Assembly (NCBI GenBank): GCA_963573315.1
Contig: OY752150.1
Span: 1,054,001-1,118,000 of the forward strand
Direction of reading: 5' to 3'
Length of the DNA: 64,000 bases
DNA from: Entomortierella parvispora
Taxonomy: Eukaryota; Mortierellomycota; Mortierellomycetes; Mortierellales; Mortierellaceae
Part shown: positions 1-12,591 of the stretch, piece by piece
How positions within the stretch are numbered: the first letter of the stretch is position 1
Layout: each line of letters begins with the position of its first letter
Translations under genes and position numbers: made by a program
The notes under the pieces: model-generated
Database searches by the model: none
What the model was told of the DNA's origin: nothing
Seen by the model: the letters and a program-made list of their open reading frames with translations, nothing else

Positions 1-749
1 AGAGGGGGGGATGAAAAGACGTTCTATGGATTCATTTAGTGGGGTCTGGGTGTGGTCAAGGCCAATTGATAAGAACAATCGTCTCTCTGGCCAGCATTGG
101 CCAGGTCCCCGTGCGAAATGTTGCTGCTCATTCTTGCTCTTCGGGGAATGCGAGCTGAGTTCGGACAGGAAACCGCGTCCGTCCGTGATGTTGGCTGGAA
201 AGAGAGACTCCCACACAATCGCAGCGATTTCTTTTTTTTGGCCTGGACAACAACAGACCTGCAACTACGGGATGATTGATATTTGCCCACCATCGTTTCC
301 CTGCTGGTTTGCCTGTCTGCCTGTCCGTCTGCCCGTCTGTCTGTCCTGTCTTTGTTTGCTTCGTCAGCAAAACAAAAAACACCAAAAAAAGAGAGGGAAG
401 GAAAAGAAGGTGGGACGATCAGCTTCCAGGGGCCCTCGATACATGTTTGTTTTTTTCCCTTGACCCGCGACATTGAAAACAAGAGTCTACAGACAGCGAC
501 GACGAGGCTCTTGTAGCACAGACAATGACCAAAAAAACCCGCGCTGGGATGGACCGAGAGCAAAAGAAAGGAGAGAGAGACACAGGGCAGGGAATGGGGC
601 ACAAAGACGACTTTTGAGTATGCGCACTTGAATGGGGATTGACTGACTCGGGCGTGTGCTGCGGCGGGGTTGCAGGGTGATGTGGACGGCACGAGGCGCC
701 AAGGCAGAGAAAGACGAAGAGAAAGAGAACGAGAACGAGACCGAGAGAT

Positions 750-781
<32 letters not shown>

Positions 782-1370
782 AAGAGAGAGAAGGGACAGG
801 CAGAGAGAGGCAAGGATGGATGTCGTCGACAAGAGGGGTCGAGAGTGGAGTGGGGTCGAGAGTAGAGTCCTGCAAGAGTAGAGTGGGGGAGGTGGGAATC
901 GTCGTGGTCGTCTTCACGGCTCTTTGCCGCCGTGCGAGAGCGAGAGGGGAGTCCATCCGTGTCCTGCATCGTTCTTGTTCCCTTTGTTCCGTTTCTGTGT
1001 TTCTTTTTTTTTTTTCCCTTCCTCGTCCTTCCCTTTTCCTTTTCTCTCTCTCTCTCTTTCTCTCATCTCTTCTTCCGCTCCTTCCTCTCCTTCTTCTCAT
1101 CCTCCTCTCTCATCCCTGTCTCTCACTCTCTCACTCTCTCTCACTCTCTCTCCCTCTCTCTCAATCCTTCTTTTATCCCCTTCTCATCCTCTCTTCCCCA
1201 TCGACTCTTTCTCTCCCCATCCTCATCTCTTCATCTCTAGTCCCTTCCTCACTCGCTCAACCTTCCCGCTCCCTCCACTCGACTCGACCATCTGAACTGA
1301 GCTCCACACGGACCCTGTCTTCCCCCCCTCATCATCTTTATTCTCTATACCACATACACACATCCTCAAG
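1..1370. other. Low-complexity leader region upstream of the Ras gene
   Basis: No convincing gene is seen. The stretch holds TCTG-type short repeats (about 300-352), GA-rich blocks (about 700-800) and long CT-rich tracts (about 1035-1260) running up to the Ras start codon. Open frames here encode only biased Arg/Glu or Ser/Leu peptides. It probably contains the Ras promoter and a CT-rich 5' leader, which is a common look for this genome. Confidence 0.6.
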
Positions 1371-1709
1371 ATGATGCTCTACAAGCTGGTCGTTCTCGGC
1401 GTATGTCCATCATCATTGCCATTCTCTTGCCTGCTTCTCGCTGTTCCTCCTATTCTCCCATGTGCTGCCCAGCGAGAAACAAAACGTACTCACATTCGCG
1501 TCATTCTTCTTCGCTTCCCTTTCTTTCTCTACTAGGATGGAGGTGTTGGCAAGGTAGGCTATCCTGTTCTATTCCCTCCATTCTCGTTCTCAAGGACTCA
1601 GCCCATTCGTCTACAGAGTTGTACTCTGGCTGGCACCAGACATGCAGGACCGCCACTTCCGGACCGGAGATCTCCAGAATGGATGAGGTGGTCGCACTTT
1701 GTTACTGGC

Positions 1710-1770
<61 letters not shown>

Positions 1771-3466
1771 GAACCCACTCCCACAACACATACCTCACTA
1801 CCTCGCTCTCTTGTTGCTTTTGGAGTGATTCCCGTCTTCAGTGGGCATGGGAACAATACAATTAACTTCCTGGATCGAATGAGCTGATTTGTACAAACCA
1901 TGGACGCGTCGGATGGACAGGACAAAAGTACTAATGCAACCAATCTTCTCTTGTCTCCTCCTCTCTTGCTGCTTCCCCCCTCGTATCCCCCTCTCTTCTT
2001 TCCATTGCTATCGTGCCCTTCCTCCATTTTGTCCTATCCTTCCTTCGTCCATTTCCGTCTCGCTCGTCTTTCGCCGTTCTCTCTTCTCCTCACGTTCCCC
2101 TTCCTGCAACGGCCCTATTTTGAACGCATTGTTGATTTGTGTTGCTGTCGCTGCTCCGTTGCACCGCTTGGCCGCTTTGTCCTACCATCGATGCGCTTGT
2201 CGTCAATTGGGCGCTATCAGACTGCATTGACCATCCAGGTGAGAACCCGACACAGGACAGAACCAAAAGGTTGAAATCAACGACAAGGGTCTAACCATAC
2301 AATTCTGTATTTTTTTTTAGTTGTGTTTAAACCATTTTGTTGGTAGGTGCATTGCTTCTCGGAAGGGAATAGCACAGAACAAAACAGAACGAATCAGCCC
2401 ATTGCCAGACCAGCAAACTGCTTGCAGGGCTCTCGCCTCCCCGCCTGCCGCCAGGAAGCAGGGCGTCGCAGGGCGGCAAAATGTCAGGCAGTTCCGCTGT
2501 CAGTGATTTTGTCCTCCTGGCTGTCCCATTGGTGCCACTGCTTCTCGTCTCTTTGGGAATTTTGCCCAGTTTGTCAAGTGGTGGCTCGACCAGGGACTGG
2601 GATGGACGGACTGGGCTGCATTCTGGCTTGATTATTGGATCACCTGCCTGCTTGCTGGAGTTCATTCTGTTTGAACTAACTGTGCTCTCCATTCTTTTCT
2701 GTGCTTTTCTTGAACCGCTTATCTCATCCGGGGCTCCTTGGGATGATATCGATGTGGTCACAAACAGAGGCAAGTTCTTATTTTTGGACGCCTGAGATGT
2801 GGACTCTATCATTGGTTTCGCAGACACTAACTCTTGGCTACAATTGGACTGGGACACTATAGACATATGACCCCACCATCGAAGATTCTTACAGAAAGCA
2901 GGTCGTCATTGACGATCAAGCCTGTGTGCTCGAAGTGCTCGATACCGCTGGCCAGGAAGAATACACGGCATTGAGAGATCAATGGATTCGGTATGCAACA
3001 AACAACAGTCTATCTTCTGAACTGCGCGGAATCCCTCTTTTCGTTCGTCTTTGCTACCTTGTTTGTTAGCAGTGTTTCTAACTCTAGTCCATTGTCCTGA
3101 TGTAGTGATGGCGAGGGCTTCTTGTTGGTGTATTCGATCGCAGCGAGATCAACGTTTGAGAGGATAAAACGATTCCGGGACCAGATCTCACGCGTCAAAG
3201 ATTCAGACGACGTACCACTGATGTTGGTCGGCAATAAGTGCGATCGTCTCACAGACCGCGAGGTGTCGAGAGATGAGGGAGCAATGATGGCCAAAAGCTT
3301 GCGGTGCGAGTTTACAGAGACATCGGCAAAGACTTGCGTCAATGTCGAGCGATCGTTCTACAATGTTGTGCGCATGATCAGGCAGGCACGTGATGGCGGT
3401 GCACCCGGCACCCGAACGACGGCCAAGTCCAACAAGAAGAAGTCGTCAAAATGCATGATCCTGTAA
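1371..3466 (+). CDS. RAS2: Ras2-type small GTPase with C-terminal CaaX box
   Basis: Membrane-anchored Ras GTPase, expected to act in cAMP/MAPK and polarity signalling. Exons: 1371-1400, 1536-1553, 2221-2238, 2321-2342, about 2861-2990, 3106-3466. The product (about 192 residues) starts [10 protein letters not shown], has the P-loop GDGGVGKT, switch [10 protein letters not shown], switch [10 protein letters not shown], the NKCD and ETSAK guanine-specificity motifs, a basic tail and the CaaX box CMIL; a final Leu favours geranylgeranylation. Exons 2, 3 and 4 are only 18, 18 and 22 nt. The fourth intron is odd: exon 4 ends in phase 1, but the only AG before exon 5 (2861-2862) leaves the frame two bases short, and reading those two bases as coding restores the expected Glu before TYDPT. 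Either a non-canonical acceptor, a 2-bp loss or a sequence error is present. Ras2 (rather than Ras1/Rsr1) is inferred from the DGGVGKTALTIQ and DQWIRDGEGF signatures. Confidence 0.85.
1712..1767 (+). repeat. (CT)28 microsatellite in Ras intron 2
   Basis: An uninterrupted 56-bp CT dinucleotide array lies within the second intron of the Ras gene. It is likely length-polymorphic between strains. Confidence 0.95.
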
Positions 3467-4264
3467 AGAAAACCCCCCGCCAGAATTGAGATGACGACAA
3501 ACGACGACAAGACGAGGAGGATAGCGGGAGAAGAGGAGAGGCGGACGATGAAGGGGAAGGACACGGGCCGGTGTCCAAGGTTGTTTCTGGGTCGATTTCC
3601 CTCTTTTTGTAGTATTTTTTTTTTTTTGCTGTTTTGTTCTTTTCTCTCTCTCCAGCATTGTCCTATAGCGAATGCATGTTGTACATGTTGCCCACCCCTT
3701 CGTCAGTGATAGTTGTCGATACATCTTGGGCACTCTTGCCACATCACCACACCACATACACCACACACCTCACCAATACAACACGTCTGTCCATACTTCA
3801 TACTCAATCTATCTATCCCTTGCCGCCCTCTCGTAGGCATGGAGCTTGACCTGTTGCCACCAACCCAACCCAATATGCGGGTTGCTGAGGAGAATGTATT
3901 TGCGGCGCGTCATTTGGATATGTTGTGCAGAGCATGGCATGATGACAGGGTAATGATGCTGATCGTGGCGATCGCTGTTGTCACGATAGGCCGCCTTTGG
4001 CAAAAGCCGAGACACTTGACCGCACTCCCTTCCTTTCCCTCCGTTCCTCATTCCAAAACCCATTCTTATCTTTTCATTCCCCATTTGTTCATTCATTCAT
4101 TCGTTCGTTCATTCCTCTGCTCCTCTCGTCTCCTCCGGCCTCTCATATTCCTGCAAAGATAGATATCCCCGCACTAGTCAAATTGAACTCAGTCTCCACA
4201 CACCATAGAAGAACCAAGGATCTACCACCTCCGCTGCCAAATAAGTTCTTGCAGTTGCCTGCCC
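3467..4264. other. Intergenic region between Ras and the GRAM-VASt gene
   Basis: No gene seen. It holds the Ras 3' end and the promoter of the next gene, including short CATT/CGTT tetranucleotide repeats (about 4087-4113). No open frame with plausible protein composition was found on either strand. Confidence 0.5.
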
Positions 4265-7200
4265 ATGACATCTCCAACCACTGCAGAATCTTCTCCCGTC
4301 CTCGTCCCCATGAAAGAGGAACCGGTACTGGAGCAGGCACTAGAACATACGCCCACTTCTTCTACACCAAATCCATCTCCAGCTCCGTCTGATCCCACAT
4401 CCATCAAACCCCCTTTGATTCACTCAGTATCTAGCAGTAGCAGCATCGCGTCCACTTCCACATCCCCAGCTTCAGGTTTCCTTGCCTCCGTGCGCAATGC
4501 TGCCTCAAAGACAACAGATCTCTTGGGGCTGTCGAACGCGTTGGCGACGATAGGGGTCAGCGGAGACAACAACGCGCCTGGTCCATGCAGTGAACCTACC
4601 ACGACTAGCAACGGCCATAGCAACGGCCAAGGCAACGGTAGCGACAGCAACGAGAATAACGGCCAGACTGATCTCACGACAGAGGGCATTCCAGTCCGTG
4701 GACATGGGAATGTCGATGGGGAGGTCGCCACTGGGACTGCTGCATCACCAGAGGGCCAGAGCGCCATGGTGCAAGTCCAAGAACCAGAGGTGCATGCTGA
4801 CGACAACGCGAATGCATCACCCCACAGCCCGTCTCTCGCATCTTCTTTGACCCTTCCTTCTCCTCCTCCTCCTCCTCCTCCTCCTCCTCCTCCTCCTCCT
4901 CCTCCTCCTCCTCTTCCCCCCTCCTCTTCCTCTTCTTCTTCTCCTTCTCCTCCATCTTCTTTGCTCGAACCCATTCCCACATCCTCTTCCTCCTCTCAAG
5001 CTCTCGCGCCTGCACTCATCCTCACCCCAGTCTCGCCCACAATCCAGGCCCAGTCTGATACCTCTACATCCCAGGACCCAAGGAATCACAGCGATCCTCC
5101 ACCACAGTCGCCTTTGCCTTCTGAGCATCCTAGCATGGATCTTGCTCATCCGGACCTCATGTCCCTGGAGGCGTTCCATTCCAACGGCGGCTCTGTTCTC
5201 AATGACGAGCAGGACTACTCTAGCAACCAAATGTACATTACAGGTAGCTTCCCCGAGTCTCCTCTTGACCAGGACTACACCAGTAATGGCATCAGTCCCC
5301 TGGACAGGGATGGCTCCTCAACCTTGAGCAATGACAACGAGGATTCCTATGGGGCAAGCATCAGTTTTGTATATGCGAACGAGAAGAGGTTCAGTGACTA
5401 TCACGCCCTCTTTCGCAGCGTTCCTGACGACGAAAAGCTAATTGAAGGTAATGGCTGTGCTGACGGGCTCGCAGCGATTGCCTTGGCAATTGTACATAAT
5501 GTATCTCTGTCTTTTCCCTTGGCAAAACGGCACCCTTTTCTGGCTCCTTGGCGTGGGGAGATGCAACAGCGTCAGTGATAATTACCCGCGGCTGTGGCAT
5601 GCTTCGAGCCAAAACAAGAAACAAAAAAAAAAAAAAAAGAAGTGGGCTTGTCGATCGAGCCAAGAGTCGACGTGGCAGGAATAGGGCAGACGACAAAGAC
5701 CAGCAGGACGCGCAATCCGATCCTTAACCTTCTCATGCAGACCCTTTCTTTCCTTGCACGAACAATTGACCAGAGGGCAGCCGCTACTGTTCTTGGGCAC
5801 AATTGTCGGCGCCCCGCTTGCCCTCTGATGGGAACAAGTGAGCAGAGAGGGGTCGATTGCAATCTCACCGGTTGAATGAGCCGGCAGCCCTCGCCCCACA
5901 GGACCTTGTCGTTTACCGAGACTTGGGGCGGATTACATTTTTCATTCTACGTCTCGTGGGCCATAATTCAACCTTGAGGGAGAGAGAAAGAGTGGCCTGA
6001 TCTGTGTTTTGTTTTTCATCTTTGCTTTGTTTGTCAAAGTCGCTTTGCTTTGTGCTCTGTTGGGGAACCAAGTTCCGTCTCTCGTCTTTAGATATTGCAA
6101 ATGCTCTGTCTGACCTTGACCCTTTTGGCCTTTTTTTTTCTCTTTACACCCTCTCCTCACAATCTCTCCGTCCCTCCCTTGTGGACAAAAAATCTAAAAT
6201 AGATTACGGTTGCGCTCTCCAGAAAGAGATCCTTGTTCAGGGGAGACTTTATATCAGTGAGAATCATATCTGCTTCAATGCCAATATCTTTGGATGGGTC
6301 ACCAACGTAAGTCATCCTCTGCTCTGTGAGAACCCTTCTCTTGCTGTATTTTCAGGATGCTGCGTCTGCGTAACGAGATCAAGTTCCCTTATCTGCATTG
6401 CCCTTTTTTCTCCTCTCATAGTTGGTTATTGCGTTTTCAGAGATCACGGCCATTGAGAAGCGCCTCACAGCATTCGTGATCCCGAATGCCATCAGTATTG
6501 TGACGACAACCAACACGCGCGGTCATTTCTTTGCCTCGTTTTTGTCTCGGGATGCAGCCCATGATCTTCTCATGGCGGCATGGCGAAAGTCATTTCCATG
6601 TGCCGCGAACGCGTCCGCTATCAACAACAATATCTACTTTCGACAACAGAACAGGTCCAACCTGACACTGAACGAGGACGACGATGATGATAGCCAGTCA
6701 TTCATGTCTGCCAGACCACCATCCGACTCGCGGCGGAACCGTCACCGGCGATCTTCATCAGCCTCTCAACACTGGACCGCTGACGAGGCAGACTGGGATG
6801 AACTCGAGGAGATGGATGGCAAATCCACAGCGAATGGCTCTCGGAGACGATCAAACAAAAAGGCGGCTGTGAAAAAGACCTTGAAAGGTAGGAAAAGAGG
6901 CATTTTTTCTCAATTCGATATTGGTGCAGAAGTCTGTGCCACTGAGCGATATTCCTTCTTTGCTTACACTTGCCGTTTTCTTTGCCGGTTTATAGATACC
7001 ACTGCTCCAATTGCGCACGAAGAAGATGGACGGAATGGTAAGAATGGGCAAACTATATAAGCACAAGAGGATGAACAGACGGGATAGATGTATCAATCTA
7101 TGTCGTGGTAGGTTGAGATGGGCTTATGACCGACTAACTGATGAATGCAAATGATTTGAAAATATTAGGGCTTTTGGAAAGTAAAAGAAGGGTGCGTTCA

Positions 7201-8859
7201 GCATCAGAGCTCCCTCCTCGACTGACTACTTTTGATTATGGTGGCGCACCAGAGGCGATCGGACCAAAGTCGTTGTCTTTAGAAGTGAATGGAGGCAATA
7301 CTCATTTAAATGGTCCCAGTAACGGCTATGTGGATTCAAAACCGAACGGCACGAAAGCAGCGGTCACCAGTGTCCCATCCGACAGCAGCCAGCGGTCACC
7401 AACAACCTGCAAGTGTTCCAAGGACGGTCGACATTACAGTAACACATACATGACAGAGACCTACCCTGGGTCTGTCCAGGGCATGTGGAAACTGTTGTTC
7501 GAGTCTGACTTTAGTAAAAAGTTCCTGACCAACGAAGCAATGAAGGGAGCGGATGTGCAAGAAGAATCCTGGCAAAGGACGTCTGATGGGCAATCGACCA
7601 AGATCACCAAATATACCAAATGGCTCGGGATGCCGATCGGACCCAAGACGACAAAGGCCATCCTGACGGATGTCTGCGAACACAAGGATTTTGAAGATTA
7701 TGTCACGACGGTGACCACGACTTCCACGCCGGACGTACCCTCTGGAGGAAGCTTCACGACAAAGTGTCGGACCTGTATTACCTGGGCAGGACCCACTCAA
7801 GTCCAGGTCGTGGTCACGGGTGCGGTTGAGTTTACAAAGAGCAGTTGGATCAAGGGCCAGATCGAGAAGGGAGCATTTGACGGGATGGGATCACATTATC
7901 GGGAACTGAACCTCAGTCTTCGGAAACATCTCTCCCAGTTCCCAGATGCGCTCACAGACGCCAACAAGTCGGGTGAGGTCTCGGGAATGGTCTCGGCCAC
8001 TAGCACCCCAGGTACTGGATCTCCCTCATCCATGCATGGATCGGCGGCTGCCCAGAAAGGAGGCTTGAAATCAGGATCGACTGGATCTTTGACGGACTCA
8101 AGGAGATCGAACCAAGGTTTAAAAAACCGTTCAAAGGTAGCTCCAGGACAGCAGGGTCGTGTTGGCCTGTCGCAAGCACCTGCCGCAGTCGCGATCGAGA
8201 ACCAAGATTCTCGGAAGGCCTCTTCGCAGGGGTCGTTGGCATCCAATGTATCATCAAGTGGGGTTTGGGAGACTCTGTTTTCGTGGACTAAAGGCAGCGA
8301 AGCAGATGGAGGGGCAACTAGTGGGGGTCTTTCCCACACGGCGTTGATCTCTGTGCTGGTGGTGATGCTGCTGGCCAACGTGTATGTCTGGTTCCAGATC
8401 TCGAGTGTGACCTCACAGATGGAGTTGATGCAGAGCGAAATTCTAGGATACCGCGATCCGTATCATTCTCCGCAGTACAAGTCACAGCCTTCCAAGTCGA
8501 CGGCGAAGGGGAGCCAGCAGCAAACGCCTTATTCTCATGAGAGAGATGTGCAGGATCAGGAGGACGCCATGTGGGCCTGGCTGACAGCCAGGGAAGAGAG
8601 GCACCGACAGCTCCTTCGGATGAACAGCCTTGACCATGATCAGTGGGAACGTTTTGATGATAATGATAACGAAGACAGCAACAGCAATGAGGACGACTAT
8701 GGCACCAACGGCAAAGATAATCAACAATACGACTCGAATGCTTATCTGGAGAACGACTCCTCTTTGACAGAGGCCAAACTCCAGGCCCGCATTGACAATC
8801 TTCAAAAACAATTGGAGACCTTGGAGAGGAACCTTGACCGAGGTTTCTCTGACAAGTAA
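4265..8859 (+). CDS. GRAM-VASt domain membrane protein (Lam/Ltc/Aster family sterol transporter)
   Basis: Five exons: 4265-5447, 6203-6306, 6422-6887, 6996-7037, 7169-8859, giving 1161 residues with every junction in frame. The first ~380 residues are disordered and Ser/Pro-rich with a ~19-Pro run. A GRAM domain follows (starts near FSDYHALF, contains ILVQGRLYISEN and ANIFGWVTN, ends near AAWRKSFP). After an acidic linker comes a VASt domain (CKCSKDG... through ELNLSLRKHL), then one predicted membrane helix (HTALISVLVVMLLANVYVW) and a charged C-terminal coiled coil. GRAM plus VASt plus one C-terminal membrane anchor is the layout of yeast Lam/Ltc and animal Aster proteins, which move sterol at ER-plasma membrane contact sites. 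The first intron, within the GRAM domain, is unusually long (755 nt). The exact Lam subfamily cannot be told from sequence alone. Confidence 0.9.
4861..4913 (+). repeat. CCT trinucleotide repeat encoding polyproline
   Basis: A nearly pure CCT array in exon 1 of the GRAM-VASt gene that encodes an in-frame run of about 19 prolines. The reverse strand gives a spurious poly-Glu/Arg frame, which was discarded. Confidence 0.95.
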
Positions 8860-8868
8860 AAAAAATAT

Positions 8869-8892
8869 CCCCCCCCCCCCCCAAAAAAAAAA
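8869..8892. repeat. C14-A12 homopolymer block between two convergent 3' ends
   Basis: A run of 14 C followed by 12 A lies 10 bases after the GRAM-VASt stop codon, in the 162-bp gap shared with the convergent metacaspase gene. Such runs are prone to slippage and sequencing error, so their length is uncertain. Confidence 0.85.
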
Positions 8893-9021
8893 AACCTCCT
8901 TGTATAAAAAAAAATCGCAAATTCAAACAAAACTGAACAAAACAAATGAAAACAAAAGCTCAATCTTTTACTTGGAGATTATTATGGTATTTTACAAAAG
9001 AATGAAGAGTACGCGAGCTTT

Positions 9022-10821
9022 CTACATTGTGAAGAGCAGGTTCAAGTCAACAGGATGACTGGAGCTGAGCTGAGGTTTCTGTTCGTATTTCGATCTCAAA
9101 ATATCGCGAATGCTGTTCAACAGTTGAATATAACTCTGTCGGGGGTTCGTTGACAATCTAATCGAGTCAAGAAACATGAAAGAGGAGGATAGTATTAGAC
9201 TTCATAATCCCTATAGAGCAAAGGGCTGGATGAAACGTGATTTTTCAAAATACACATACGCCATAATAAACGAAAAGGTCATGGCCCCTGTCATGCCAAA
9301 GCCTTGTTCCTGAGTATCAGCAGAGGTCTGAGTATCCTTGCAACTAGAAAAACAAACAATAAAGAATTTAGTCCGCCGCCAAGTGAGTTGTAGGACAATT
9401 TTTGCCACCATAGAAATTCAAAGAAAACAAAATCACTACTTACCCACTGAACATGATACAATCTGCAGGACTGGACTTGTTCCGGATCTGTTGCTCCCTG
9501 TTGCCACCATTACCGACCCGCCGTCCAATGCCGCCCAGATCCTTGAGCATGCCGATCACATCGCCTCGGAGATACGACATTCCCGCGTTCATGACTCCAT
9601 TCCCGACTTCGCCCAACACCGTGTTCTCCTTGAGCTGTCCCGTGGTGCTATAAGTAAACGGCAGATCCAGTGCAGATCCCGAATGACAACAATCCATGAT
9701 CGCCGTCAACCGACAGCCGGGGGGCAGCGGTCGCACCATGATATCATGCATAGTGTCATCAATGATCACGCCCGCGCGTTCATGGTCGACTGGGTAAATC
9801 GTCTCATCATACCCATCATCTTCATCCCCGTCCAGATCCTCAGTCTGTCCACCATGGCCACTGTAATGGAAAAAGAAGGAATCGTTGGGTCGAGCATCCC
9901 GGACCAGCCACTGCATCGCCGCAATGATATTCGCCTTGGTCGGAATCCGAGTCGGGTCCCTTTGATCGTCCGTCAACGAAATCGTGTCCTCGTCCCGGAA
10001 CCCAAACTGTCGGATCACGAACGCCTTGATGTTCCTCACGTCGTTAATGCATCCACGAAGTTCGTTTCGTTGTTTGAAATAATTGATCCCAATAAACAAC
10101 GCTCGTTTGCGACCCTGACAGTTGGACAATTGAAAGTTCACCGGGGCTGTCATGTACGGACTCTGATGCATAGCCCAACCCTGAGGTGGTGGCGGTACGT
10201 TGACAGGCGCCATCTAATAAGGTTGTGTGTATTGTACACAAATTAAACAAAAAAAAAAACCCCCCTCCGCGGTTAGAATGTGAGATCTGGTTCAGGTTCA
10301 GGGGACTTTGTGGATGCCGACCCTGGCAAAGTTAAAGAGAAACAAATAATTCAGCCTACCATGTGTTGAGGAATTGGAGCAGGGGGGCCGTACTGGGGTG
10401 GTGCATAGGTAGCAGGTGGCCCTGGAGGAGGAGGTCCATAGGGAACCTGGTAGCGCACAGCTGGGGGAGGAGCAACAGGATATGGAGAAGGAGGAGGAGG
10501 AGGAGCACCGTAAGGACCACCGTAAGGACCAGCGGGGGGTCGGTAAGGAGAAGATGTCGGTGGAGGGTAGGGGGATGCTCCGAAAGGAGGGTACGCTGGC
10601 GGGGCCGCTGGAGGGGCATAGTGTGGAGCGGCCGGAGGAGGATAGGCAGCTGGAGGGGCATACTGCGGTCTCGGAGGGTAGGCGCCGTATGGCTGAGGTG
10701 GAGGCTGCTGTGGAGGTCGATAGGGTGCGGGGGGAGCATAGACGACTGGAGCGCCAGGGGGTGGGTGGCCTGGAGGCGTAGCGCCGTACTGTTGGGGCCG
10801 CTGGTAGTGGCCCGGATACAT
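9022..10821 (-). CDS. MCA1: Metacaspase with Pro/Tyr-rich prodomain
   Basis: Cysteine protease of the metacaspase family (type I, caspase fold, Arg/Lys-specific and Ca2+-dependent in known members), linked to stress, protein quality control and ageing. Four minus-strand exons: 10821-10360, 10213-9444, 9343-9260, 9157-9022, totalling 483 residues, all junctions in frame. Residues 1-154 are a Pro/Tyr/Ala-rich prodomain with PPAAY- and YGPP-like repeats, as in yeast Mca1/Yca1. The p20 region carries [10 protein letters not shown], the catalytic His in HYSGHGG (about residue 274) and the catalytic Cys in DCCHSGS (about residue 330). The C-terminus ends with [14 protein letters not shown] and [11 protein letters not shown], matching the family p10 end. 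The start at 10821 was chosen because exon 1 joins exon 2 in frame; 10213 would give a prodomain-less form. Confidence 0.95.
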
Positions 10822-11245
10822 TCTGATTGGCGGAAGAGGGGATCGAGAGAGAGAGAGAGGGGAATGGAAAGTAGAACAAGCGGAATGAGAGAGATTAGAT
10901 GGACTTAAGGAGAGAAGAGGACAGGAGAAAAAGAGGAAGAGGAAGAAAGGGACCAGGTGGACAGAAAACAGGCACTCAAACGCTCGAACGAGGTCGGCGA
11001 CAGGATAGGACACAGAAAGGGGAAGCCAGTCCAGACCGGGGTGCAGAGAAGATGAGAGCACCGCCCATCGCCTTTGTCCGTTTTGGGCCATTGGATTGGA
11101 AAAAGACTGGGGGCTGTGCCTGCTAGACTCGCCCTACTCTTCACTTCTGAGCGGCGACATGCATCGTCTATTCGAATATTGATTTATTACAGAGGGGGCA
11201 ATGTACAGGGCAAATAAAGTGTCTAACTCTCTCGACAGCAGCATC
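10822..11245. other. Promoter region of the metacaspase gene / 3' region of the ING gene
   Basis: No gene seen. A CT-rich leader (on the minus strand) precedes the metacaspase start, as for other genes in this window. Overlapping open frames are compositionally biased and were not accepted. Confidence 0.5.
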
Positions 11246-12591
11246 TTATTTGCGACTCTTCATGTTGGCGAGGCAGGTCGCGCAGTACCACTTTCCGACC
11301 GGGGGTTCCGCCAAACCAACACAACCATAGTGGAACCACTCCTTGTCGCACTATAGATAAGGAAGAAGCAGTAGAGTAGCCTGGTCAGCTCAAAAAAAAA
11401 AAAAAAAGTGCTTCTTTGATTGTTGTGTCCGCCCTTACAGAATCGTTATCGCATCCGACCATGTCACCGAATGACACCTGCTGACAAAAGCAGTAGAGCG
11501 GCTCGTTGGGATCGATGTCCATTGCAATGGTACTGCTTCGTTTTCGACCCGAAGGGCTGCTCCGCGGTGCAGACATGGGGCCTTTTTGGCTCTTGCGATC
11601 TGTCATGACAGGAAAAGTTTGCCAGAGTAACAATTAGTAAGTGCGGACTAAATCGACAAAGATGTCAAGTCTATGAGAAAGTACCTCTGTTGGCGGAAGC
11701 AGGTTCCAAATGTACAACTGGTGGAATAATTGGAGTCAAGATGGTGTATCGTGTAAGTAGCGTGTAGTATGGACATTTCCTTGTTCCAGTCAATTGGGTT
11801 GATGGGTACCTTTCTTGACTTCTAGTGAGTCCTGGAGATCAATTCCAAGGCGCTGGGTCTCTTCGTCCAAACGAACAATTTGTCGATTGATCTACGTGGA
11901 TGAGCCTTTCTGTTAGTAGCTGTTACACTGTCACAACTCCTCACTGGTGAAGGATCAAGCGAAAAAGTTTGTACCAGGTCGTAAAGCTTTAGACTGTATT
12001 CGATCTTTTGGTCCACCTTCCGAATAGCTGCACTGTATTGTTTCTTCAAATAGAGTGTCGGAGGCGATAGTTAGATCAAATTGTTCATGAGGATCTCGAC
12101 GAGACATTACGAAAAAAGACATGTACCTCGATGTTGAGGCGATCTTGGACCAATGCTTGGTTCTCTTCCACGGGAACTGTGGATCGTTTTGAAGCTTTGT
12201 TATATGCTTTCCAGTCTGCTCTGTACTGCTCTCGAAGATCTATCATAATAATAAAAAAAGGGAAGCGGGCCGATGAGGAACAAATGAACGATTGAAGGAC
12301 AACAAAGCAATTTCCCTTGCTGGCTCACTCCACGATGGCCTGCTTTATTACCAAAGTATTGCTCGTCCGCCTTTCCAAGTTCCTGTAGACCCTGTTGAAC
12401 TTCTGATGGCAAATTTTCGAGACCTAGGAAAGGGGGACAAAGGTGGTCAGTGGCTTTGATTTTAATTTGGTCATATGCGCGGCACTTTGCGCTCACAAGC
12501 AAAATAGCGCAGTACGGAAGGGGAAGTTCTTACTCTCAATATATTCGTCCAGGAACTCTCCAGCAGAGAGGATTGGATTATTGGTGGTCAT
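11246..12591 (-). CDS. ING-family PHD-finger protein (Yng2/Png-like)
   Basis: Eight minus-strand exons: 12591-12534, 12423-12352, 12239-12127, 12043-11975, 11891-11810, 11717-11685, 11599-11439, 11350-11246. They give 230 residues with perfect frame closure. The N-terminal ING helical domain includes [20 protein letters not shown] and continues through a coiled coil ([19 protein letters not shown]). A basic linker precedes a C-terminal PHD finger with C4HC3 ligands: CFC, GCDNDSC, HYGC and CATC (about residues 176-225). ING PHD fingers read H3K4me3 and tether histone acetyltransferase or deacetylase complexes such as NuA4 or Rpd3. No extra domains are present, so it is a short, Yng2-like form; which complex it joins cannot be decided here. 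It is divergent from the Cla4-type kinase gene across a 908-bp shared promoter. Confidence 0.95.

Noticed and set aside
36-1100. 354-codon minus-strand open frame upstream of Ras
   Set aside because: It is read from GA/CT simple repeats, giving Arg/Glu and Leu/Ser runs with no domain; the CT-rich leader of the Ras gene explains it.
4420-5230. Minus-strand frames with poly-Glu, poly-Gly and poly-Arg
   Set aside because: They are shadows of the CCT repeat in the GRAM-VASt gene, whose plus-strand frame is continuous with recognised domains.
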